Of a stretch of DNA of 14,678 bases, positions 1-7,913 are shown one piece after another (within the stretch, counting starts at the first letter, position 1; each line of letters begins with the position of its first letter). The stretch covers positions 1 through 14,678 of the forward strand of contig JAPUIL010000693.1 of NCBI GenBank assembly GCA_027297085.1, written 5' to 3'. Below the pieces are notes generated by a model that saw nothing but the letters and a program-made list of their open reading frames with translations, searched no databases and was not told where the DNA came from. This stretch comes from Verrucomicrobiota bacterium. GTDB lineage: Bacteria > Verrucomicrobiota > Verrucomicrobiia > Opitutales > UBA2995. The position numbers were made by a program, and so were the translations under genes.

Positions 1-3000
1 ATGGAGAGTTGGTAGGTACGGGAATTGCAAATTTCACTCATCAACGCTCGGACATTGAATCCGGAATCGATAAACAAGCCGGTCAGGTAATTGAGCAACT
101 CGGGGTTTGTTGGAGGGTTGCCGGCACGAATGTCGTCGATCGGTTCGATGATGCCGGTTCCGGTCAGGTAACCCCAGATACGATTGGCGTAACTCTTGGC
201 AAAGTATTGATTATCTTCCGCGGTGATCCAGGCCGCTAACTTCTCACGACGCGATGGCTCCCAGGATTTTTTGTCTGCCATTTCAGATGAGGAAGCGGAC
301 TTCACAGTGACAGGGTAAGGGAAAGTAGGTTCAGCCACTTCTCCGGTAACAATGTTGATAACACTGCCTTCCATGATATCCGAAATCACTTCGTAGAGTG
401 GCGTGGCATTTTCGACAGCACTGCCTCCAATAGTTTCCTTGGGCGCATTTACTTCATCACGTTTCAAGCCAATCTGGGAAAAGAAGGCTGCGGTCTGGTA
501 GTAGTTATCTACGTTCCATTTCTCAAAGGGGTGGTCATGGCATTTGTTGCAATTGAACCGTGTGGCGAGAAAGAGGTGAGTGGTGTTCTCAACCAGGTCT
601 TCCGGTGTGCGGAGGATTTTGTAATAGGAGGCTGCCGGATTTTCTTTGTTGGATCCGGTCGCCGTGAGGATGGAATAAACAAATTCGTCGTACGGTTTGT
701 TTTCAGCAACTTGATTGCGAATCCAATCTCGAAATAGTTGAGCGCCTTCACGCCCAAGAAACTTCGAGTTAACCTGAAGCATATCCGCCCACTTGTTGCT
801 CCAGTGGTCGATAAAGTCGGGTGAGCCTATTAAGGAATCGATTAACTCGGATCGTTTCTCTTGCGAAGGTCGTTGATCATCGAGGAACCCGGTCACTGCA
901 TCCGGTGTTGGTGGAAGGCCTGTCAGGTCGAGATAAATTCTGCGGACAAACTCCACATCGCTCGTAAGCCCGGATGGCGAGATTTTCATCCGTTCCCACT
1001 TGGCAGCGACGAGTTGGTCGATTTCGTTCCAGGTTTCCGGTTCTTCCCACACGAAACCCGTGCGATCTCCCATGACAGTAAGGGTGGTGGCTGCGTAAGC
1101 GCCTTCGTAACGTGCCAGGATGGGCGCTTCGCCCCGGCGGATCGTGGTAATGAGACCGAAGTCGTCATTTTCAGCGACTTCCGTATTGCCGCTTTCGATA
1201 AAGGCTTCGCGAGTGACGTCGCGCTGGGAACCATCGGGGTAAAAAGCGATGACCCGGATCTGCTGGCTGGAACCGATGGTCTGAATGACCGGGTTCTGAG
1301 GTTGCATTTCGATTCGGCTGACTTTCTCGGAGTTATTATCCAGTCTGGCGCCATCGGAAATCCACTGCCGTATTGTCTCGTAGTAATCGGAACCTATTTC
1401 GGTGACCATGCCGGCTTCGTGAGGTACTGCGCCGGTAGATTTTAGAAGCATGAGAGAGTCGTCTGGCGATGCAAAGTTTACTCGGCGGGCGGCGTGGTCG
1501 TCGCTAAAGGCGCGAACATCATACAGGTTGTCGTAACCGCGAAGACTGAGTTTGAAACCGGCCTTGCCGTCTTTTGCGCCGTGACAAATGCCGGCGTTAC
1601 AACCTAGCCGTGTGAGGATCGGATTTACATCGACTAGAAAATCTGGGTGGTAAGTGGTCTTAAAACCAGTCGCGGCTACTTTAGAGGTGGCTTTTTTTCC
1701 TTGAAACAATGCAGTGAGTGTTGCCTTGCCTGCTGAGTCTGGACGTATAACACCGCGGTCATCCACTGAAGCCACCGTCCGGCTAAGCGACCATTTCACT
1801 TTACGCGTAAGATCCACAGTATCCCCGGAAGCTAACTCACCAGTAACAAGGAGCTGATTGTAAGCCATCGGTCCGGTCAGGTCGATGTTGGCTGGTGAAA
1901 TGTAAAGAGCGGTTAAGCGCTGCCCATCCGCGATGTGGTTTTCGCCGAGGCTCGCTTTTCCTTTTTTTAAATTGATGGGGTTATCGGATCGCTTGAGTTC
2001 GGTCTTGGCGAGAGACGCGGAGTCGGTGACTTCCACAGGTATCAAAGTTTTTCGTAAATCACCCGTTTCCGCATCAATAAATTGGATACGACCGTCGGAG
2101 GTTCCCGCCGCGACCGTTTTTCCGTCTGGAGAAAATGCGACTGAGAAGACGGGTGAATCCACATCCATTGAGTTGAGCAACTCGGCGCCGCGGGTTTGGA
2201 ATTCTTCGATCTTAGGTTCGATGTTTTTGGTACCGTCTGGATTCTTCCGGGCTGTTTCAAAAAGCTCTTTCAGTTCCGGCGTGATCGTTGCGTCGTAGTC
2301 GGACTTATATAGATTGATCTGACATTCACCATTCAGGCTGGAAACAGCGGCAAATGTTTTTCCGTCGGGAGCGAACGCCGCGCTCCAGATACGGCCTATC
2401 ATTGCGGGATACTTCCGGATGAGGTTGGCGTTGTCTCCGATCTTGCGATGCGTTTCGCGATGTATCCGGTAGATTTGGGGGACTCCGTCAGACCCGCCCA
2501 GAAGGATGTGGTCCTGGCTAGGGTGACTGTCGATGGCATTCCAACCGCCCTTGAGTGCGCCAGGAGTGATGGACGTGATATTATCGATAAAGCGTTCCGT
2601 TTCCACCTGGGTGAGTTTGGCCGACATGTCACGGCCTACAGAAACGAGGTGGTCGCCTTTGACCGACCAGGCTGTATCGAGCACCCAGTCGTTGTGGCTA
2701 CCCATAAAAAGGACCTGTTCACCATCGGAGCTGTCGATGACGTGGACGGTGTTGTCCGGCAATCCATAGGCGACGTATTTCCCGTCCGGCGACCAACTGG
2801 CGCCATATGCGGTGTCATAGCCGACGGGTTTGGAGAGTTTCAGTTCACGTTCAGCGACATCCCAGATCTGGATTTCTCCCATGCGACCCGGGAGGCCACC
2901 AGCCACGGCGAGTAGTTTTCCATCCGGAGAAAAGCGAGCGCTTTCGATTCGTTCAGATAGTCCGATCAAACGCGCAACCAGTCCCGATCCGTCTGCCTTG

Positions 3001-3539
3001 TGGAGCAGGACTTCGTGAAAACCGGCCACGGCGAGTAGTTCCCCATCCGGCGAAAAGTCGAGAGAGGTCAGTACTGGAGGCACTGCATATTGGGGAGGGT
3101 TGTCCTCATTATAGCGTTGCCTCGCGTTCTCCGGAGTATCGTCCTTGGCTCCTTGCTTTATCCACTTGGTGACCAGGGCCAATTCATACGGGGTCAGCGG
3201 TTCATCCTTGTCCGGCATCTCCGGCCGATCATCGCCTTCCTGCAAGGTAACCTGTTCGATGAGGAAACTTTCCTCGGGTTTGTGTGCCACTACCACGGGC
3301 ACTTCGCCTTCTCCTCCGGCAATCAGCTTGACCACGTCAGTCATGACATAGTCGCCCTTGGCTTTGGCTGGCTGGTGGCAACCATGGCATTTGGCCTGAA
3401 AAACAGGGCGAACGTGTTCGTGATAGCTGATGATTTCCGGAAGCCCTTCTTTTGATTCCTCCCCCTGTACCAAAACGGGAAATACAAGAGAAATAACAAG
3501 GAACGAACCGAAACAAATCAGGGTATTGGAAGCATTCAT
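1..3539 (-). CDS. Planctomycete-type cytochrome c protein with WD40, Big-like, DUF1549 and DUF1553 domains (3' end outside window)
   Basis: An uninterrupted frame runs from ATG at 3539 off the left edge (1179 codons visible, no stop). Residues 1-26 form a signal peptide ending near VQG, so the protein is exported. A PSCyt1-type cytochrome domain follows, with CHGCH (C51, C54, H55) and a likely Met ligand in EMPDKDEP near 108. About residues 155-520 hold WD40-like repeats with recurring FSPDGK/WSPDGK turns. A Big-like immunoglobulin fold follows (about 560-640, ending ...ATLTALFQGKKATSKVAATG). Next come CNAGICHG (C647-H653), the DUF1549 core with LDLTGLPPTP near 870, and CNKCHDHPFEKW (C997, C1000, H1001). 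The DUF1553 start (SYANRIWGYLTGTGI) is cut by the window edge. This architecture is typical of PVC-group bacteria, where a DUF1501 gene often lies downstream. Function is unproven; extracytoplasmic haem-linked roles in polysaccharide use are proposed for the family. No clear ribosome site precedes the ATG. Confidence 0.95.
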   Translation of the reverse strand, partial: MNASNTLICFGSFLVISLVFPVLVQGEESKEGLPEIISYHEHVRPVFQAKCHGCHQPAKAKGDYVMTDVVKLIAGGEGEVPVVVAHKPEESFLIEQVTLQEGDDRPEMPDKDEPLTPYELALVTKWIKQGAKDDTPENARQRYNEDNPPQYAVPPVLTSLDFSPDGELLAVAGFHEVLLHKADGSGLVARLIGLSERIESARFSPDGKLLAVAGGLPGRMGEIQIWDVAERELKLSKPVGYDTAYGASWSPDGKYVAYGLPDNTVHVIDSSDGEQVLFMGSHNDWVLDTAWSVKGDHLVSVGRDMSAKLTQVETERFIDNITSITPGALKGGWNAIDSHPSQDHILLGGSDGVPQIYRIHRETHRKIGDNANLIRKYPAMIGRIWSAAFAPDGKTFAAVSSLNGECQINLYKSDYDATITPELKELFETARKNPDGTKNIEPKIEEFQTRGAELLNSMDVDSPVFSVAFSPDGKTVAAGTSDGRIQFIDAETGDLRKTLIPVEVTDSASLAKTELKRSDNPINLKKGKASLGENHIADGQRLTALYISPANIDLTGPMAYNQLLVTGELASGDTVDLTRKVKWSLSRTVASVDDRGVIRPDSAGKATLTALFQGKKATSKVAATGFKTTYHPDFLVDVNPILTRLGCNAGICHGAKDGKAGFKLSLRGYDNLYDVRAFSDDHAARRVNFASPDDSLMLLKSTGAVPHEAGMVTEIGSDYYETIRQWISDGARLDNNSEKVSRIEMQPQNPVIQTIGSSQQIRVIAFYPDGSQRDVTREAFIESGNTEVAENDDFGLITTIRRGEAPILARYEGAYAATTLTVMGDRTGFVWEEPETWNEIDQLVAAKWERMKISPSGLTSDVEFVRRIYLDLTGLPPTPDAVTGFLDDQRPSQEKRSELIDSLIGSPDFIDHWSNKWADMLQVNSKFLGREGAQLFRDWIRNQVAENKPYDEFVYSILTATGSNKENPAASYYKILRTPEDLVENTTHLFLATRFNCNKCHDHPFEKWNVDNYYQTAAFFSQIGLKRDEVNAPKETIGGSAVENATPLYEVISDIMEGSVINIVTGEVAEPTFPYPVTVKSASSSEMADKKSWEPSRREKLAAWITAEDNQYFAKSYANRIWGYLTGTGIIEPIDDIRAGNPPTNPELLNYLTGLFIDSGFNVRALMSEICNSRTYQLS

Positions 3540-3590
3540 GGCAGTTTATTCTGCATTGGGGATCCAGGCAGGTAAATGACCGAGCTTATT

Positions 3591-3619
3591 TTGATAGGGC
3601 AATCACTTAATAGTTACAA
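3591..3619 (-). promoter_or_regulatory. Possible sigma70-like promoter for the cytochrome gene
   Basis: On the minus strand TTGTAA (3619-3614) and TATCAA (3596-3591) are separated by exactly 17 bases, each matching four of six consensus positions. They lie about 52 bases upstream of the ATG at 3539, in the 176-base gap after the HTTM gene. The match is moderate and unsupported by other data. Confidence 0.25.
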
Positions 3620-3715
3620 GGTATTTTTATGGCCTCTCTATGCCTTCAGACGGGGGCAAAGCTCAGGAGGAATGGGCGTTTTAAGGATCAAGAGCATGAT
3701 GAATGAGGTCCCGGC

Positions 3716-4993
3716 TTACGGTCCCTCTTTGCCGGCTTTGGTTACACGCGCCTTACGCCTCGATCGATTCATGATCGGACGGATCAAGTATATGAGCCCC
3801 GGAATTTTCATCGCCAGACTGAATAGTAAAAGCATCGGGCAGCGGGTCGCTACTTGCTCCAGTACGTCGATCCCGGCGTAGATTTCACCATTCTCGTCCT
3901 GCGCCACACAGGTCCCACGAATCGATTCCGGCTCGAAACCGGCCAGGCCAGTTGAATTCGTTCGAGACTTCAGACTCACGCGCCCAAACCAATCGAGACG
4001 TTTGATTCGAGGAGCCCAGGTCTGCCAAAAGGGTTCGTCCTCATCGTAGCGGATTTCGATTTTTCGAACCAGTGCGTTCCAGTCGACACAAAGTAAGAGC
4101 AGAGCCGAGTTCCCCAGGAAATTGATCCCGGCCAAATTCAGCACCAGGTAGTGAAGGCCAACCATGCTCAGTACGAAAAAAAGCCGGTAGCGTGGAAGGA
4201 ATAAAATCGTGATGAAGCCGAGCTCTCCTATGAAGCTGACCATGCCGGCGAAGAGTGACAAGTGCGGCGAAAGATGAAATGAAGCGACTAAAGGTTGGCT
4301 GTAGTGGCTCGAGATGAAGAGCGACTTCTCGATGGCCCATTGGGCCAGGTTTTCGAGATGCAGCACAAAGGGCCAGTGCGGCCCGACATCGATCATCTTG
4401 TTGAGTCCTGAACAAGTGTAGAACGCACCGACAACGGTCCAAAAAAGAAACACGGGCCAGTGGTAATCAACACTCCTTCGCTCGAGCGACCAGCCGTTCT
4501 TCAGGCTGTAGTAGCTGCGTTCCGGTGACAGCGCAAGCACCAGGAGCAGGCAAAGCGCGAGTCCTCCCCCGTCGACGTCAGCATTAGTGGCCTGTATGAA
4601 TCCCGTGAGGTGGGTTCCGATGAGGAAAGCCACTACCGCACAAAAACGAGGGACGATTCCTGCCAGTCCCAGGAGACATGCACCAACCGCGGTTAACTGA
4701 AGGCCAAAAATCACCTCTGGAGCCGGTCGAGGGAGCACCTCGTAAATAAACTGAAACGAAGTAAAATACATTGCCGGGATGGGCCAAAGCTCCACCACAT
4801 AGCGACGAGGGAAGTCGAAGAACTCATCGGGAAGGTTCCCGTAGGCTTCGTAGCTGCGACTCAGCAGACGGAACGCCATGTAAGAGAACACGACGGCTTG
4901 CATCAAATAAAAGTGCAGCGCGGGACTATCGCGAAAGATACCCATCCATCGCACTTCCCGGCGACCGCGAAGCCATAGTTTGTCACCGGTCAT
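3716..4993 (-). CDS. HTTM-family membrane protein with degenerate C-terminal DUF393-like domain
   Basis: This is a 425-residue polytopic membrane protein. Residues about 25-305 contain roughly seven to eight hydrophobic segments and the hallmarks of the HTTM (vitamin K-dependent carboxylase-like) domain: an FYTCSGLNKMIDVGPHW stretch (191-207) and a late GLHYLVLNLAGINFLGN helix (279-295) ending in VDW. Residues about 311-412 match the layout of a DUF393/DCC thiol-disulfide oxidoreductase domain: IEIRYDEDEP, then a GTCVAQDENGEIYAGIDVLEQV strand-helix and a terminal IYLIRPIMNRSRRK. The usual DxxCxxC motif is absent, with DEDEPFWQTW in its place, so no redox activity is expected from it. The ATG overlaps the upstream gene's stop by 11 bases, implying translational coupling. 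Biochemical function is unknown; gamma-carboxylation is not demonstrated for bacterial HTTM proteins in general. Confidence 0.85.
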   Translation of the reverse strand: MTGDKLWLRGRREVRWMGIFRDSPALHFYLMQAVVFSYMAFRLLSRSYEAYGNLPDEFFDFPRRYVVELWPIPAMYFTSFQFIYEVLPRPAPEVIFGLQLTAVGACLLGLAGIVPRFCAVVAFLIGTHLTGFIQATNADVDGGGLALCLLLVLALSPERSYYSLKNGWSLERRSVDYHWPVFLFWTVVGAFYTCSGLNKMIDVGPHWPFVLHLENLAQWAIEKSLFISSHYSQPLVASFHLSPHLSLFAGMVSFIGELGFITILFLPRYRLFFVLSMVGLHYLVLNLAGINFLGNSALLLLCVDWNALVRKIEIRYDEDEPFWQTWAPRIKRLDWFGRVSLKSRTNSTGLAGFEPESIRGTCVAQDENGEIYAGIDVLEQVATRCPMLLLFSLAMKIPGLIYLIRPIMNRSRRKARVTKAGKEGP

Positions 4994-5759
4994 ATATTCG
5001 ATTCTTCTCGTGCGCCGCCACTACCTCGACTTGGCGTTCAGCATTAACGTGAATGGTCAGATCCCATAACGAGACAGCTTCAAGCTCCGCTCCGGGCGGG
5101 AACTGATCGTGCGGCAACGGGTTGTAGGGCATGTGGTTTGGGTATGCAATCGACAGTGGCAGTAGGAACTTACGGTTCTGTCGACGCCGATCGATTGATC
5201 GCCTGACCACGTCGAAGAAAAGCTCCGGCTCGATAATTTCTTCATACAACTGACCGAAAATGTACTGTGGAAACACAATCTCGGTAAGCTCGTAGTTTCC
5301 AGGGAGCACCTCGCCGCCCCGGAAATGGAGAAACATCACTCCGCTTGTGAGGTAACCTGTTTTCGGAAGGTAACGCGCGTTTTCGGGAAGGATGCCTCCC
5401 GCGAGAAACGGCTCATCTACTGACTCCCCCAGAACGATCCCGTCCGGTAGCTCTTGCGTAATACTGGACATGAGGTTGTTATAGTGCCAACCGTGGATAC
5501 CAGGAAAGTAGAATCCACAAAGCAGCCTAAGCTGAAAGGATAGAATCAGCCAAATTGATGCCGCGAAGATGAGTCGACGTGGCCCCCGATGGTTCGGGAG
5601 GTGGAGCCAACTGATCCACCGCGAACACAAGACGTGAAGATGCCGGCGGAATCCGAGTATCGCCAAGAGAATGACCGTATTGGCGATCGCCAGACCTACG
5701 TAGTCCCATATTCGGTAGCTGGGGGGACACGCCAGGGGCCTTCGCGCGAGCTGTGCCAC
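4983..5759 (-). CDS. Unrecognised membrane protein, downstream reading frame of a probably split gene
   Basis: The open frame ends TGA at 4983-4985, overlapping the HTTM start. If translated alone it would need the GTG at 5759, with no ribosome site visible and a stop just upstream, so it is more likely the C-terminal part of a longer protein. From the join it holds two hydrophobic segments (YVGLAIANTVILLAILGF and LIFAASIWLILSFQLRLLCG). A soluble region of about 165 residues follows, containing GWHYNNLMSSITQELPDG, FLHFRGGEVLPGNYELTEIVFPQYIFG, and a final strand-rich AVSLWDLTIHVNAERQVEVVAAHEKN. I recognise no family. Together with the frame at 5696-6064 it would make a 360-residue protein with about three membrane spans. 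Tight linkage to the HTTM gene suggests the two proteins work together in the membrane. Confidence 0.65.
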   Translation of the reverse strand: MAQLARRPLACPPSYRIWDYVGLAIANTVILLAILGFRRHLHVLCSRWISWLHLPNHRGPRRLIFAASIWLILSFQLRLLCGFYFPGIHGWHYNNLMSSITQELPDGIVLGESVDEPFLAGGILPENARYLPKTGYLTSGVMFLHFRGGEVLPGNYELTEIVFPQYIFGQLYEEIIEPELFFDVVRRSIDRRRQNRKFLLPLSIAYPNHMPYNPLPHDQFPPGAELEAVSLWDLTIHVNAERQVEVVAAHEKNRIYDR

Positions 5760-6064
5760 GAAAGACTCTCGAGGACTGGAAACCTACGGAGGTCGAGAAT
5801 TGGATAGTCCTCAACGAGCTTCGCCTGCCAGCTTCCCTTGGCAATCCTTTCATCCCAGTTTCGATAGTTATCAGCTGCCAGGAGCAGAATGATCGTTGTG
5901 ACCGGGAGGATTATTCCGAGAATGGAACTACCGACGAAGAGCCGGTAAAGGAGCTTCCCGCTCCAGAATCGCTTCGCAGTGCTCCCCGAGCTCTCTCCGT
6001 CGCGGTTGACGTATCTCTCAGAATAAGGATCAGGTCCCGGCGTTATGGCTTCGGGCTGACTCAT
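5696..6064 (-). CDS. Unrecognised membrane protein, upstream reading frame of the same probably split gene
   Basis: ATG at 6064 (MSQPEAITPGPDPYSE) is preferred over GTG at 6076, although neither has a strong ribosome site. The frame has a polar N-terminus of about 35 residues and one clear membrane helix (LFVGSSILGIILPVTTIILLLAA). A soluble stretch follows (NWDERIAKGSWQAKLVEDYPILDL). It then runs into CCCCCCA (5726-5720) and stops 24 bases later at 5696 with a junk-like tail (ATEYGTT). Slipping back one base on that run gives WRVPP-SYRIWDYVGL, continuing smoothly into the next membrane helix of the downstream frame. A single 360-residue gene is therefore the better reading. The alternative is two genes overlapping by 64 bases. 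Confidence 0.6.
   Translation of the reverse strand: MSQPEAITPGPDPYSERYVNRDGESSGSTAKRFWSGKLLYRLFVGSSILGIILPVTTIILLLAADNYRNWDERIAKGSWQAKLVEDYPILDLRRFPVLESLSWHSSREGPWRVPPATEYGTT
5720..5726 (-). other. Frameshift site: C CCC CCA heptamer
   Basis: Read on the minus strand in the upstream frame, the bases are gtC CCC CCA, which fits the X XXY YYZ pattern of a -1 slippery site. A one-base backward slip, or restoration of one missing C in the six-base run, joins the two frames of the membrane protein (115 codons before, 245 after). Homopolymer runs are also common places for sequencing or assembly errors and real indels, so the mechanism is undecided. Confidence 0.5.
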
Positions 6065-6454
6065 CAGAAATTCCACATGGCTTGTGCGCTACTCTTGGTG
6101 TGAAGAGTCACACGCTTTTCATTCTTCGATAAAGTTACGCCGGACATGCTAGAGGGAGGTATCGGAAATGGGTTCATAATTGAGAGGCATTCATGGTTTG
6201 ATGGTTTGCAGGCGAATCGACTTAAGTACCTACCATTCCGGTTCTAAGCTAAGTATTCCAAACAACCTTGGTTTAGGTCAATAAAAAGAAAATGAAGGGA
6301 AGTGAACTGTACCTTACTTATGCAATTTCTGTCGTTCTATACTTTGCTCACTTAAGTTCCGCATGTGGATGAATTGCTTTACCTTATTGTGAAGCGTTGC
6401 CTTAATGATGGAAATCATGTTTCTGCCCACAGAAACAACACGAGTGGCCAAAGT
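6065..6454. other. Divergent intergenic region
   Basis: These 390 bases lie between the divergently transcribed membrane module and the enolase-superfamily gene, so promoters for both should be here. A TATACT box on the plus strand (6338-6343) is a fair -10 candidate but lacks a convincing -35 at the right distance. ATG at 6365 is in frame with the enolase gene and would add 30 residues ahead of the Tat signal, which argues against its use. I see no RNA gene or long repeat. Confidence 0.4.
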
Positions 6455-7651
6455 ATGAATGCGCCGGAAAATGGTTCGCGAAGACATTTTTTTCAGCGTA
6501 GCTGCCAAATTGCTCTGGCGGTTACAGCTGGGATTCATTTCCCTTTCCTGGGTTGCCGTAACCGGAGAATGCTAACACTCGAATTTTTAACTATTCCCGA
6601 TCCCGATGGGTGGCATCCCAGCCTGAGATTAAAAGGCGATTGGCTGATTTTCAAAATAAGTGACGGTGTCCTGACCGGTTATGGAGAGGCCTCCCATAGT
6701 AAACAGGACGATCAATGCCGACGCGCTGCTGAAGTACTTTTTAAAAAACATATCACCGAGTTTAATCCTAGCCTCGATACACTCAAGGAGCTCGAGCAAG
6801 AGGTGTTGTCCACTACTCCGGATTTTGTAACTGCCACCGCGTGGTCCGGAATCAATCAGGCGCTCTACGATCTTTTGGCTAAGCGCGAGCAAGTTCCCGT
6901 CTGGCGGCTGTTCAGAGACAAGCCCGGCTTAGAAAAACTTGCGCTTTACACCACGATCAACCGTGCGCTCAAAAATCGCAGCCATGAAGAATATCTCGAG
7001 CTGGTCGGCAAGGTGGATGCTCATGGTTTCAAAACTTTTAAATGCGCTCCCTTTGAGAAAGTGGTCGATCCTGAACACACTCTGGAAACCAGCAAGGCCG
7101 GTTTGGAAACTCTGGAGATCCTGAGGCGTGCCTTTCCGGACCTGGGTATCCGGGTGGATTTTCATGAACGTTTTTCTCCCGCTAATTTTTTCAAAATCCT
7201 GCCCGCTCTGGAAGCCCTGAAATTGGACTGGATTGAAGAACCATTCGCCATGGGCGAGGATTATACTGAGCTTCGAAACAGGACCCACCTCCGAATAGCC
7301 GGGGGAGAGCTCTTCTGGGGTAACGAAATCTTTCGCAACATCATGGAAAACCGATGGGTGCACGTCATCATGCCGGATGTTAAGCACGTGGGCGGATTCG
7401 GCCCCCTACTGAATGTTTTGGAAATGGCTCGTGGAAACATTGAAATATCACCTCACAATCCTTCCGGTCCAATTTCTACTGCAGCCAGTATACACGCTGG
7501 AGCACTTTTTCCTGAAATCGTTCAGTCGCTCGAGTATGCTTTCGATGGTGGAGGCACGCGTCTGAAATACGGTGAGCGAGTTGAGAATGGATTTCTTTAT
7601 CTCAATGAAAAACCGGGGTGGGGAATCGACCCTGAGACGATGGCGGGATAA
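6455..7651 (+). CDS. Exported enolase-superfamily enzyme (mandelate racemase/muconate-lactonizing type) with Tat signal
   Basis: The protein is 398 residues from ATG at 6455, chosen because it puts the twin-arginine motif SRRHFFQ (R9, R10) near the N-terminus. An in-frame ATG at 6365 would bury it. The signal ends FPFLGC, a possible lipobox with C34. The N-terminal capping domain has GVLTGYGEAS (71-80). The barrel carries the metal ligands in VDFHERF (D235), WIEEPF (E261/E262) and IAGGELFWG (E285). A His-Asp dyad is suggested by MPDVKHVGG (D308) and SPHNPSGPIS (H334). The lysine motif reads GFKTFKCAPF, so the usual K-x-K is altered around K193/K196. The family abstracts a proton alpha to a carboxylate, giving racemases, dehydratases or cycloisomerases; the substrate cannot be told. 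Export is unusual for it. The gene stands alone and converges on the MFS gene. Confidence 0.88.
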   Translation: MNAPENGSRRHFFQRSCQIALAVTAGIHFPFLGCRNRRMLTLEFLTIPDPDGWHPSLRLKGDWLIFKISDGVLTGYGEASHSKQDDQCRRAAEVLFKKHITEFNPSLDTLKELEQEVLSTTPDFVTATAWSGINQALYDLLAKREQVPVWRLFRDKPGLEKLALYTTINRALKNRSHEEYLELVGKVDAHGFKTFKCAPFEKVVDPEHTLETSKAGLETLEILRRAFPDLGIRVDFHERFSPANFFKILPALEALKLDWIEEPFAMGEDYTELRNRTHLRIAGGELFWGNEIFRNIMENRWVHVIMPDVKHVGGFGPLLNVLEMARGNIEISPHNPSGPISTAASIHAGALFPEIVQSLEYAFDGGGTRLKYGERVENGFLYLNEKPGWGIDPETMAG

Positions 7652-7900
7652 TATACACTCTTCTTCGTTTTACTGGGGCGAAAACGTTACCGGCTTTGGA
7701 AGGACTTTTATGAACTTGTGATACAGGTTTTTCAGTTCTGATATTGTACCTGGGTATTTCTGCAGCGAGGGTTGGTTTGTTTTTGTTTCCGGTTAGAAAA
7801 TTTTTTATAGATCAGTCCTCAGCCCAAAAATCTGCACTATCGAAGACGTTTGAAACGTTTGGCTAAGGTCTAACGAACAAACACTCCTCGGGCTCAATTA
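7652..7900. other. Convergent intergenic region
   Basis: This region lies between the 3' ends of the enolase-superfamily and MFS genes. It holds a short perfect palindrome ACGTTT-G-AAACGT (7846-7858). I see no coding potential and no classic hairpin plus T-run terminator for the plus-strand gene. Confidence 0.4.
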
Positions 7901-7913
7901 TTATTTGAGTCCC
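7889..7913 (-). terminator. Weak hairpin at the MFS gene 3' end
   Basis: On the minus strand GGGACTCAA, containing the last codons, can pair with TTGAGCCC across the stop codon, with one bulged base and a seven-base AT-rich loop. No T-run follows, so intrinsic termination here is doubtful. Confidence 0.2.

Noticed and set aside
861..1445. A 194-codon plus-strand open frame
   Set aside because: It lies wholly antisense to the cytochrome gene, whose translation has clear conserved motifs throughout; the plus-strand product resembles nothing. The same applies to other plus-strand frames in 1-3500.
5681..5692. Perfect 12-base palindrome TGGCGATCGCCA
   Set aside because: It is inside coding sequence and only one copy was noticed; no basis to call it a binding site, though it lies 28 bases past the slippery run.
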